DNA of 64,000 nucleotides from NCBI GenBank assembly GCA_945859605.1, contig OX243822.1, positions 13,176,033-13,240,032 on the forward strand, in the 5' to 3' direction. This document shows positions 36,101 to 42,012 of the stretch, one piece after another. The number at the start of each line of letters is the position of its first letter. Within the stretch, counting starts at the first letter, position 1. Source of the DNA: Lumbricus rubellus (taxonomy: Eukaryota; Annelida; Clitellata; Crassiclitellata; Lumbricidae). Position numbers and translations under genes: made by a program. Under the pieces are notes generated by a model. It had not been told where the DNA came from, did not search any database, and saw nothing but the letters and a program-made list of their open reading frames with translations.

Positions 36101-38154
36101 TCTCCCCTGGCGCTATATAAATTTATAGATACAATACAATACGATTGTGTTTGAATTCAGACATTGGCCAAAGTGATCTGTAAGGTTGTCCGGTTCTCCG
36201 AAGATCAAACGCGACTTATCATGGACAAAGAGGAGACGAAAACTTCGGTAAGAATTGATGGCACTTGGGGTGGGGGGGCGTAAACTTATCAATCTTGCGA
36301 CATCTGTGGTGATGGTGTATAGCTGTTGGGTATTTTTGGATGCCTACCTATGTGTTCTGTCTGTGTGTCTGTGCCTGACTCAGCTAAAATTATATTCAAT
36401 ATATCATATTGTATCGTATCTGAAAATTTATAGTGCGCTTGCAGTCACACTATTCAGAGGTGCTCTCAGCACAGAAGCGCTGGAAAGACAAATGTCTTGA
36501 GAGAGCAAGATGATGCGGGAAGAGCCCAGATATGAGCTTAGCCTGTGGAGGAAGGGAAGGCCATTCCCCGTGGTAGAGGGATATATCATAGGCCTAATCA
36601 TTATATGACTGAATTCACAAAAATTAAAGACTGGATTTTAGCGATCAGTTAGTTGTTTAATCTTTACAAGTTTTAATCGATTTATTTTGGTTTGCCCGTT
36701 TAATTTTTTTAATCCATTTCATAATGTCTGGCAACCCAGGTAACGTATTAGTGTAAAAATTAAGCGATCATTTTGCATTTGGTGGAGATGCTGATTTGAA
36801 AGTCGATGTTGGCGGAAAAATTATCGGTCTTCATAGATATGAATGTGTTTTACGTAGAGGCTCTTACTAGCTGTCAAACAATTGCATATACATTGTTATT
36901 ATTATAATTATTATTATTAGGTTGTTTTTATTACTATTAGGTTGTTGTTATTATCATTATTATTATTATTATTAGGCTGTTATTATTATAATATTATATT
37001 ATTAGGTTATTATTAGGTTATTATTGTTATTAGACTGTTGTTATTATTATGATTATTATTGTACCTGTGTGTGTGTGTGTGTGTGTGTGTGTTTGTCGTG
37101 TATGACTGTTGAATCTCATCTATGTTGTGCTATTATTAGATCCATGCAGTAGATCCTATCAGCTGGTGATTGTGCTACTATTTTGCATGGCTGATTCATA
37201 CCCTGCATTTCAAATCATCTGTAGAAGCAGAGTCATTGTTTGCATGCCACCCTTGTAGAGACAAAGAAAATTCCAAAGACAAAGCTACACACTCTTTGTC
37301 TTAGGCTCCAATTGATGCTATTTGAATTCTAGATAATGCCATACAGATGTATCGGGATATGCCGAAGACTTTTTGATAATCTCTTTTTTAAAGTATGTTT
37401 TTCAGTGTTTGGCAATATATATTTTTCTGCATAAAACAAAGACCGGAAATTGCTTTTGTTAGTATAACCTCAGTACCATTATAAATCAAATCTAGCGGGA
37501 CTTGTCCCTTCTGGTCTCACTCTGAGTGTGCCTATTATTAATGCCTTCTTTCTGAGCAATATTGTAATATAGATTGATTTCAATGATCCAGCGTATGTCC
37601 TTCCACCATCCTATTTAAACCCATATTATTCTCCTAATGTCTTTATACCCAAAATGTAATATTATATGTAATGCAAGACTGATTTGCTCATAGAACATTT
37701 GATTGTCTAGTCTTGATCCAAGCACATTAGATAGTGTGACCCGCTAGACACTTGCGACAAGTTAGTCTCACTCATGTCACAAATAACAGAACTACCGGTA
37801 TATAAGCAGAAGTGCAGATGGTACAATAAAGGATAAACTTACTTACTTAAATTGTTGGTCTTCAATATGTTGATTGACACGCAAGTTGAACAGTAAATGG
37901 AACTTTTGCCTGGGTCGGGAGCACCTCTGAATAGTTATCGTGAAGGGGCGCTATATAAATTCCTCAGATAGACAGTTAAAGTCCCATTGTGTTCAGCTTT
38001 GTAGACCTTAAACCCTCTGCCACCGTCCTTTCAGAGACATTCCTCCTACCACCAGGGGGCCGCCGGGTCGGCCGCTACCACTCAGGTTGGCATCCGTGCG
38101 CCTTCAACGCGTCGGTTGGCCATACAGAAAAACCCGTCGCCCGTCAGTTTGTAA
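12057..38154 (+). CDS. GOLGA4: Golgin subfamily A member 4 (golgin-245), GRIP-domain trans-Golgi tether
   Basis: A long coiled-coil protein of the trans-Golgi that captures endosome-derived carriers. Twenty-two coding exons join with consistent phase: 12057-12143, 15916-16230, 18009-18056, 18905-19048, 19356-19520, 20554-20694, 21353-21584, 21856-22034, 22388-22483, 23165-23323, 24380-26668, 27851-27959, 28617-30716, 31464-31594, 32477-32686, 33431-33534, 33878-34031, 34417-34485, 35116-35220, 35752-35799, 36161-36247, 38035-38154. The total is about 2,363 aa against roughly 2,230 in human golgin-245. The N-terminus MFKSLKDKL matches the vertebrate MFKKLKQKI start, the part that binds TBC1D23 in golgin-245 and golgin-97. 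A Ser-rich segment follows (exon 2), then almost continuous coiled coil, then the GRIP domain. The order of conserved blocks matches GOLGA4 rather than golgin-97, GCC88 or GCC185. The start has A at -3. Confidence 0.93.
12306..12440 (+). mobile_element. tRNA-like SINE remnant, second family
   Basis: GGCTAACACACTGG resembles a pol III A box, and GAGTTCGATTCTC about 45 bp later resembles a B box. The spacing suits a tRNA-derived SINE head, but the sequence is unlike the main SINE family of this window. It lies in GOLGA4 intron 1. Confidence 0.45.
12604..12924. mobile_element. Foldback MITE with about 70-bp arms, perfect 8-bp TSD
   Basis: Inverted arms at 12604-12674 and about 12852-12924 begin GGTAATCCCGAAGACTGG and are almost identical over 70 bp. 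Direct 8-mers GAACAAAA flank the element (12596-12603, 12925-12932). It could form a long hairpin in the GOLGA4 pre-mRNA, intron 1. Open frames across it are repeat artefacts. Confidence 0.85.
13245..13294. repeat. Perfect 22-bp hairpin palindrome
   Basis: CATTATACCTAGAGAACAAT starts a 22-bp arm at 13245-13266, mirrored exactly at 13273-13294 around a 6-bp loop. It lies in GOLGA4 intron 1. It may be a residual MITE or a structured RNA element; nothing further identifies it. Confidence 0.7.
13644..13963. mobile_element. hAT-like MITE, 320 bp, perfect 8-bp TSD
   Basis: Ends CAGGGGCGCCGCTAGG and CCTGGCGGCGCCTCTG are inverted repeats. The duplication GGCGACCT occurs at 13636-13643 and 13964-13971. 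A subterminal GTGCGTAC motif recurs internally. It sits in GOLGA4 intron 1. Confidence 0.85.
14085..14345 (+). mobile_element. LINE ORF2 C-terminus and 3' tail, partly duplicated
   Basis: Two successive copies of a GGGTCCAGCT-TCTGGAATGG-CTCCC segment, the nucleotide form of the GPxxWNGLP signature at the end of CR1/L2-type reverse transcriptases. They are followed by GGGAGTATCTCTGAGTAGAC and GCTATATAAATTTAT, the local LINE 3' tail, then GATTGATTGAT. Confidence 0.6.
14891..15319 (+). repeat. Identical 183-bp direct repeats
   Basis: The segments 14891-15073 and 15137-15319 are identical at every base, with a period of 246 bp. The 63 bp between them does not recur after the second copy. This suggests a very recent tandem duplication in GOLGA4 intron 1 or an assembly artefact. 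Confidence 0.9.
15916..16230 (+). CDS. GOLGA4: GOLGA4 exon 2: Ser-rich linker and start of coiled coil
   Basis: 105 codons. The first part is rich in Ser and Pro (SRSRTSSVSSQASD), as in vertebrate golgin-245. An acidic stretch (SEVETDSASV) then leads into SKDELYQMFCKVQRHSRQY, which aligns with the vertebrate NKEQLIQRLRRMERSLSSY block. Acceptor TTTGCAG and donor CAG/GTGGGT. Confidence 0.85.
16385..16805. mobile_element. PIF/Harbinger-like MITE copy 1
   Basis: Inverted termini begin GGCGTAAAAAAAATGTTGTG and continue through TTTCCGGTAAC. A TTA trinucleotide lies on each side (16382-16384, 16806-16808), matching the 3-bp TTA duplication of PIF/Harbinger elements. The core is A/T-rich with no ORF. 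A shorter relative is at 27992-28098. Confidence 0.75.
16870..17196 (-). pseudogene. LINE reverse-transcriptase C-terminal fossil
   Basis: Minus-strand translation gives LHWLPLSICLEFKVLVLD and LAPKYLCDHTL. This is the LHWLPVxxRIxFKxxxL...LAPxYLxxL signature of the C-terminal region of CR1/L2/Jockey-type LINE ORF2. The catalytic RT domain is absent. It lies in GOLGA4 intron 2. Confidence 0.75.
17583..17660. repeat. GTGTGC/GTGTAC dinucleotide-rich repeat
   Basis: Imperfect TG array with TAC and CAC interruptions in GOLGA4 intron 2. The open frame through it gives only Cys/Val repeats. Confidence 0.8.
17774..17940. repeat. Dispersed repeat family A, copy 2 (inverted)
   Basis: Reverse-complement copy of the block at 208-364, sharing AAAGTGTGGCAGGACGGTCA and tandem GGTAAGGGGCGTCC motifs. 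It is in GOLGA4 intron 2, about 70 bp before exon 3. Confidence 0.7.
18066..18295. repeat. 25-bp minisatellite next to the exon 3 donor
   Basis: About eight near-identical copies of TTTGATCTGATTTGATCTAT plus TGTAC. The array starts about 10 bp after the 18057 splice donor of GOLGA4 exon 3, whose donor GTCGGC is weak. Confidence 0.9.
18748..18885. repeat. TTA/TTATTA microsatellite near exon 4
   Basis: Two TTA arrays (18750-18770 and 18834-18880) separated by unique DNA, ending about 20 bp before the exon 4 acceptor at 18904. Confidence 0.85.
19538..19785 (+). pseudogene. LINE ORF2 C-terminus with 3' tail
   Basis: Translation shows PRSRTAIMQRRSFSVAGPRT then WNGLP and FLSHLKTVLFRHCW, the C-terminal signature of CR1/L2-type reverse transcriptases, ending at a stop. 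It is followed by the family 3' tail GGGAGCGCTTCTGAGTAGC, TTGAAGGTGCACTATAG and an AAT array. It starts about 18 bp after the exon 5 donor. Confidence 0.8.
20197..20525. repeat. Degenerate CTTACCTT/CTTGACTTG tandem repeat
   Basis: Pyrimidine-rich tandem array with higher-order units near TTGCCTTACCTTAACTTGTC, ending 29 bp before GOLGA4 exon 6. It extends the polypyrimidine tract over 300 bp. The open frame (YLTLTCLDLPF) is an artefact. Confidence 0.85.
20740..21110. repeat. CATA/CACA array with higher-order units
   Basis: CATACATA and CACACACA tracts are punctuated at intervals by ACATTCAGGCCTGCATGCAT-like spacers, giving higher-order units of about 50-75 bp. Open frames on both strands (IHTYIHTHT, MYVCVCMYV) are repeat artefacts. 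It lies in GOLGA4 intron 6. Confidence 0.9.
22230..22346 (-). pseudogene. Mariner/Tc1-type transposase C-terminal fossil
   Basis: Minus-strand translation contains QSWNDLNQRIIDLAMREW and then RKRLRACVDAKVGQLE with a stop. This resembles the W-x-x-L/I-P...I-D-x-A-I-x-x-WRKRLxACVxAxGGHFE C-terminus of some mariner-related transposases. A possible element end (GTGAGGCATAAAAAGG) lies at about 22104-22119. The DDE catalytic part is missing; the remnant ends about 40 bp from GOLGA4 exon 9. Confidence 0.65.
22862..23084 (-). mobile_element. tRNA-derived SINE copy
   Basis: On the minus strand: a GGGGCGCGGTGGTGTAGTGG A-box head, a B box GGTTCGAATCCACC, a tRNA-unrelated body, and the tail GGGAGCACCTCTGAGTAGTG to GGGGCGCTATAACAAGTGC. 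It lies in GOLGA4 intron 9, about 80 bp before exon 10. Confidence 0.85.
23575..23655. repeat. TGAT/TTGAT microsatellite
   Basis: GATTGATTGGTTGATT-type array in GOLGA4 intron 10, preceded by a short decayed element tail. TGAT arrays recur after other LINE tails here. Confidence 0.8.
23860..24088 (+). mobile_element. LINE 3' end with TGAT tail
   Basis: Decayed ORF2 end (GCAGAGCCGTTCCTTCTCTG) followed by GGGAGCGCCTCTGAGTAGGG, a TTATAAATTC block and five TGAT units. It sits in GOLGA4 intron 10. Confidence 0.7.
24125..24344 (+). mobile_element. tRNA-derived SINE, best-preserved copy
   Basis: Head GGGGCGCGGTGGTGTAGTGG with A box TGGTGTAGTGGTAGC, B box GGTTCGAATCCACC at about 24179-24192, a body GACCTTGGGCAAGTCCTTCA, and a tail GGGAGCGTCTCTGAGTACAG then GGGGCGCTATAACAAGTGC. 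The tail is shared with the local LINE family. It ends about 35 bp before GOLGA4 exon 11. Confidence 0.9.
24380..26668 (+). CDS. GOLGA4: GOLGA4 exon 11: 763-codon central coiled coil
   Basis: One of two giant exons, entirely open in phase 0 from acceptor GTGATTAG to donor AAG/GTCGGT. The protein is Glu/Lys/Leu-rich coiled coil, interrupted by a flexible Gly-Ala-Val segment (GAGVGAGVGAGPEKS, 25107-25150) and an acidic Pro/Ser loop at 25800-26060 with a duplicated VLPHS-x-x-QNL motif 25 residues apart. These breaks probably act as hinges in the rod. G+C is higher than in the surrounding introns. Confidence 0.92.
26712..27095. repeat. Degenerate GCATGGCTGGTACTGATC minisatellite
   Basis: Roughly 14 imperfect copies of an 18-27-bp unit start 44 bp after the exon 11 donor. 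The exon 11 frame stays open through the first copies, adding about 55 residues before a stop at 26833. Confidence 0.8.
27481..27736. mobile_element. hAT-like MITE, 256 bp
   Basis: Ends CAGGGGTGGATACA and TGGATCCGCCCATG are imperfect inverted repeats of the CAGGGGCGGATCCA type. Flanking 8-mers TGGACTGT and TGGAATGT match at 7 of 8. It holds a 10-G run at 27511-27520. It lies in GOLGA4 intron 11, about 115 bp before exon 12. Confidence 0.65.
27992..28098. mobile_element. PIF/Harbinger-like MITE copy 2, 107 bp
   Basis: Short relative of the element at 16385-16805: GTGTTTCCGGTAACCC near the left end and GTTACCGGAAACACAAC near the right, with TTA duplications at 27989-27991 and 28099-28101. It begins 32 bp downstream of the GOLGA4 exon 12 donor. 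Confidence 0.75.
28310..28500 (+). mobile_element. LINE 3' end fragment
   Basis: Decayed ORF2 end (TTGGCCCCTCGCTTGCAATG-AGCTCCCTTTGTCGCTG) followed by GTAGCGCCCCTTCGCCTTGA, GCGCTATATAAACC and an AATG tail. GOLGA4 intron 12. Confidence 0.55.
28617..30716 (+). CDS. GOLGA4: GOLGA4 exon 13: 700-codon coiled coil
   Basis: Second giant exon, entered and left in phase 1. Near 29250-29570 it has repeats built on ELKELNKAKE. The last 60 residues (EHNSKVIQLIKDFNVQMVER) align with EHNSTLKQLMREFNTQLAQK-type sequence in vertebrate golgin-245, which fixes the register with the C-terminal part of the family. Confidence 0.92.
31905..32091 (-). mobile_element. tRNA-derived SINE copy, diverged
   Basis: Minus-strand head GGGGCGCTGTGGTTTAGGGG, B box GGTTTGAATCCACC and a body with CTTTCAGGATCAAAGTCCTT. 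The tail is degraded. GOLGA4 intron 14. Confidence 0.75.
32115..32425. mobile_element. hAT-like MITE, 311 bp
   Basis: Ends CAGTGATTCCCAACCTTTTT and GGCTTGGGAACCGCTG are inverted repeats of the CAGTGGTTCCCAACC hAT terminus known from many animals. Flanks GTCTAAAC and TTCTAGAC agree at 6 of 8. The right end is 51 bp from the exon 15 acceptor of GOLGA4. Confidence 0.75.
32800..33000 (+). mobile_element. LINE 3' end fragment, distinct subfamily
   Basis: CCGGCTCAGTGGACTCTTTT, TTCGCTAGGGCTTATCCC, then GGCGCCCTTGTAACGGCATG and GCGCCATATAAATT with a TTA array. The GGCGCCCTTGTAACGG tail also occurs near 18716-18735. GOLGA4 intron 15. Confidence 0.5.
33600..33760 (+). mobile_element. tRNA-derived SINE copy, old
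   Basis: GGGATACGGTGGTGTTGTGG head, B box AAGTTCGAATCTACC and body GCGACTTTTGACAAGTTCCT. The tail is lost. GOLGA4 intron 16. Confidence 0.65.
34540..35035 (+). mobile_element. Two LINE 3' tails
   Basis: Fragments at about 34545-34715 (CAGCTCTCTCCCTTGACACG, ACTGGGAGCACCTCTGATTG) and 34945-35035 (GACTGGGAGCGCCTCTGAGT then GAGGCGCTATATAAGTTC, AATG repeats). Both are the recurring family tail, in GOLGA4 intron 18. Confidence 0.6.
35752..36247 (+). CDS. GOLGA4: GOLGA4 exons 20-21: GRIP domain core
   Basis: Exons 35752-35799 and 36161-36247 encode YLKNILYKYMIGLETK then TLAKVICKVVRFSEDQTRL. With EPTEME at the end of exon 19 this aligns closely with the vertebrate golgin-245 GRIP domain (FEYLRKVLFEYMMGRETKTM). 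The first tyrosine (about residue 2280) corresponds to the GRIP Tyr needed for Arl1-GTP binding and trans-Golgi targeting, and it is conserved. Confidence 0.93.
36895..37092. repeat. ATT/GTT microsatellite and TG run
   Basis: TTATTATTAGGTTGTT arrays followed by about 12 TG units at 37070-37092, in the last GOLGA4 intron (36248-38034). The rest of that intron shows only a LINE tail at 37905-37975. Confidence 0.85.
38035..38154 (+). CDS. GOLGA4: GOLGA4 final exon: tail after the GRIP domain
   Basis: Acceptor TCCTTTCAG opens a phase-0 exon of 39 codons beginning RHSSYHQGAAGS and ending NPSPVSL, then TAA. It is basic and Ser/Pro-rich. Vertebrate golgin-245 ends in a shorter unrelated-looking tail, so conservation does not help. 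Phase and splice site support it, but a different last exon is possible. Confidence 0.6.
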   Translation, partial: RHSSYHQGAAGSAATTQVGIRAPSTRRLAIQKNPSPVSL

Positions 38155-38281
38155 ACGCCCCGACTGATTTTGTACGCTCTATCTCGCGATTGGTCAGTGA
38201 TTAGTCTTCTGCGTGTTTTTTATTATTCTACTTTCTTTTTTCATTTTTTTGGCTAAAATTATGATTTTTTAACACATTTTT

Positions 38282-38641
38282 GGTACTATATTTTTAATTC
38301 GCCCGAATTAATTTCGGAATTATTTCAGTGATGCACATACATGCTTTTATCAATCCGGCTTCTATTTAGGTTAATATTTTTCATGTACCATTTAGTCAAA
38401 AATTCGTTTCCATCAGTCCTGTTTCTATTCAAATGCTTTTATCCATCCAAGTTCCATTTAAATAACAATTTTTTCATCAATCCAGCTTCAATTTAAGCAA
38501 GAACATTTTCGTCGATCCAGCTTCCATTTTGGTAAATGATTTTGTGTCAATTCGACTTGAAGACTCTATTGTACACGATACGGATACATTACCACTGAAA
38601 TAAATTCGAAATTAATTCGGGTGAATGAAAATTATAGTACC
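38282..38641. mobile_element. MITE with about 50-bp TIRs
   Basis: Arms GGTACTATATTTTTAATTCG and, reversed at the right end, GGTACTATAATTTTCATTCA continue through a matching CCCGAATTAATTTCG block. Flanks ACATTTTT and ACATTTTC match at 7 of 8. The interior has degenerate repeats of TCCAGCTTCCATTT. An AATAAA lies inside at 38599, so the element may supply the GOLGA4 polyadenylation signal. Confidence 0.7.
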
Positions 38642-38784
38642 ACATTTTCAGTCCTAGATTCAGTTCCACTACATGTTCACACATTGTTCAGTTGTGACAT
38701 CTTTTTTCTGCGCACGGCACATTCTGGTTTGCCTCTGATTATGTCACGAGAAGTCAGTTTATTAAAATAAAAATTTCTGAATCA

Positions 38785-38920
38785 GAGTGGTATTGTATCA
38801 ATCATCAATCAATCAATCAAATATTTTATTTATAACCAAGTATACATGACAAGCTTGCACATCTTAAACATTGGTTACAAAAAGGGAGGCCCCAAAGGGA
38901 TAAAATAATTAATCAACTGA
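38785..38920 (-). mobile_element. LINE 3' UTR fragment with CAAT repeat
   Basis: CAATCAATCAATCAAATATT, TTTATTTATAACCAAGTA and GGCCCCAAAGGGATAAA resemble the fragment at 52710-52880 and belong to the 3' end of a minus-strand LINE. Confidence 0.5.
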
Positions 38921-39850
38921 TATATTGAGTTGACGATGTGAGGTGGCCATGGCGAAATCTTGCAAAAAAATTCAACACAGTGATTAGCAAAACTGAAAAA
39001 GTAGGCCTACAATCATATCAATGTTCAATTAAATTATAAATATTCCACTGTGATTTCCTGCTGAAATCGCCTTAGTAAATTCACTAGAAATTTTACGTTT
39101 CTTACACAGTTTCTTAGATGCATGGTTTTCGTCTTTTCAACTGTTTTTCATTCAGTGCTGTTTCACGGTTCAATTCTGCCGTTCTGATTCGTCATCGTGC
39201 CCTAGTCTTTCCTAAAGTGGCATCACAGTTTCTAAGATGCATGCTTTTAAATGTGTCTTGCTGGATACAGGCTATGTTATTGTTACTCTTATAGTTTTGT
39301 TGTTTTCCTCTGTTTTTATTTTGTGAGTGCACCCGAGTGTCTATGTTTGCATGTGTTTTCCTATTTCTGTTGTTCATTTATTTATCTCTGGACACCTTGG
39401 AAAAATGTTTTTATATTCGACATGTTCTGCTTACTGTTTATCTTAAAATTTTGAATTGCAATCAATGTTTTAGGATATATAGTAATAGTAATTATAATTC
39501 TGTGTATAGTAGTAGGCTTAAAATTTTAAGTTATAAGTTCGGGGTGTCACAAGTTCAGCCCATGCTAGGCCACTGACAATGTTTGTCTGACCTGTGGAAC
39601 CTTACCTTAAGACTATGAGAATTCGAGAATAAAAAGTCAACTTTTTATTTGCTCTGTACGAAGAGAACTCAAAATGCTGTGCTATGACCAACAAGCCAGT
39701 CAATAGTTAATTAATAATAATCATTTATTATTTCATAATAACACTCTGCGATGTTCGCCACCATTAGAGAAGCTTTGTCACGTCAGTCTTAAACTTTCAA
39801 TTGTCCTTTTAGATGGTTTGCTCTGTAAAGACTTTCAGACGTTTCATGAA

Positions 39851-40067
39851 TGTTTGTATGTGCACTTGTTATAGCGCCCCTTCAAGCTCTCTCTGCTCAG
39901 AGGCGCTCCCGAATGCAGAGCGGACACTGCATCAGAGTTTCACGCCGAAGCGCTGAGCAATTGTGAGTGAAGGACTTGCCCAAGGTCCTTACGCGACAAG
40001 GTGGATTCGAACCTCGAACTTTCTGGCTCCAAGGCAACGACACCACCACTACACCACCGGTCCCACA
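39851..40067 (-). mobile_element. tRNA-derived SINE copy
   Basis: Full-length minus-strand copy: head GGGACCGGTGGTGTAGTGGT, B box GGTTCGAATCCACC, body GGACCTTGGGCAAGTCCTTC, tail GGGAGCGCCTCTGAGCAGAG and GGGGCGCTATAACAAGTGC. Between 38.2 and 47.2 kb I see no gene, only repeats and unique AT-rich DNA. Confidence 0.85.
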
Positions 40068-41737
40068 ATCTGAGAAACTGTGAATGACAATGATGGACAC
40101 GATGCTGGTTTGAGTGTCATTATCTTTCAATTGTCTGCGTACTATGCTTTAATCTCATGATTATTGCTATTGTTGTCTATCAACGGATCTAATGTTTTCT
40201 TTGGTTCATAATTACTTGTTTCTTTTTCATGTTGTAGATTTTCAGTCCTGCTCACAGGTAGCCAAGACGGCAAACTGATTTCGCTGCAGGCGTCTGCTAA
40301 TTTAGATGACTTTCGACATGCCTTTTGAAGATTTTCTGTACTAACTTCTTTGCCTTTAATCTAAACTTGCGTTTTTTTGCATAGGATATTATTATCTGCA
40401 TTGACATCTTCTTAGAATGTGGTTGATGTCACATGGAGTTTATGCTTGATTGATCTCTTAGGTGCTGGCTGAGATATAATAATCAACGGTTGGTGTACTC
40501 AGACCTCATTGGTGGCTTAGGTAGGCCACATTAATTAGTGTATCTGTGTCCATAATAGCAGCCTAGAAAGTCTGGCAGTAGAACTCTACTCTATAGCTTA
40601 TTGACTGCTTGGAAAGACCGTGCTAATGCATCAGGTGACTGATTGAGAAATAACTGATTTGGATTTATGTTCTTATTTGCCGATCAGAAACCTGTTAGAG
40701 AATTGGGTTCATGCTAGTTTCTAAGAAAGAATGTCTCTGCTGCCTATTTAGAAAGCTGCTTTCCTTGTTCGTGCAAGGGCTGTAGACCATTCTGTTGGCG
40801 GTTTTTAAGGTATCTTGTTGTATTGGTGTCTTTATTCGATGATTTTTCAAATCTTGATCGGGCGCTATACAATACATACAGTGCTCATACATACATTCAT
40901 TTTAAAGCTTGCCTTGTCCTTAATGGCTACATTTGAAGCCAGCGCTATGGCAACTGCATGCCGATTCGCCGTGAGGAGTGGCATGTCTTGCAGGGCTTTT
41001 CTAACATGCAGTTGTACACAAAATGTTCAGTTCTAAATGGATTTGTGAGGTTGTAAAAGCACTTCTGTACAGTTAAAACTAGCAAAAAGATCATTGTCCT
41101 CCGATTGGAAGTAATTTACCATGGAGGCTGGGAAGGAAAAGAAGGAGTTGTGCAGTTCTCAAAATTCCTTAAAAACAACCCTGATGTCTTGGATTGTCCC
41201 AGTGTTGCTGTGTTTCAGTTCACTGTGCGTTGAAGAGATTTTGCAATGTAGATCTAAACAAAGCACAACCATTGTACTGTAAGCAACCAGCATCGGCTGT
41301 TTAAAGAGTGTTGTTGTTGATATCTTTGTGCAACTGCTTCTCCCATCAGTAGAAGGATATGGCAGAGTCCTGTTAAAAATAATGACGGCACTACCATGTC
41401 AGTAGCTATGCAACTAGCAAAAGAGTTTCATACATGTATGCTTTTTAGTCTGTTACGAATGAAATGGCAGCACACGAGGAGACCATTCTGTGGTTCTTTT
41501 TGAAGATCAACAGCAGCATGATTTTGTCATGTTCACTGAGTTTTCTATACGTTGGAAATTTGGCTGAACATTAAAACTATTGTGCGTTGTCTGTGGTGTG
41601 GCGGATTTTTGTTTATTGATAGTGGAACTCAACTAGGCAGTGGCAAAATAATTGACACAGGACAACTGTCAGGACATTGACATAGGACCTAGGTCATGGT
41701 CATGTAGAATTGCAATTATGGTCGTGTCTTCCTGAAT

Positions 41738-42012
41738 ATCATCTGTTATGGTTATGGAGGTGTATGGTACAGTGGCTATGTATTTGTGTGTGGTACAGTG
41801 GCTATGGCGATGTGTGGTACAGTAGTTATGGAGGTGTGTGCGGTACAGTGACTATGGAGGTGTGTGGTACAGTGGCTATGGAGGTGTGTGGTACAGTGGC
41901 TATGGAGGTGTGTGTGTGTGGTACAGTGGCTATGGAGCTGTATGGTACAGTAGTTATGGAGGTGTATGTGGTAGTGGTTATGGAGGTGTGTGGTACAGTG
42001 GCTATGGATTTT
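41738..42012. repeat. GGTGTGTGGTACAGTGGCTATGGA minisatellite
   Basis: About ten imperfect copies of a 24-30-bp unit. One frame reads YGGVWYSGYGG repeatedly, another GTVAMEVC. There are no flanking exons or codon-bias evidence, so it is treated as non-coding. Confidence 0.85.
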
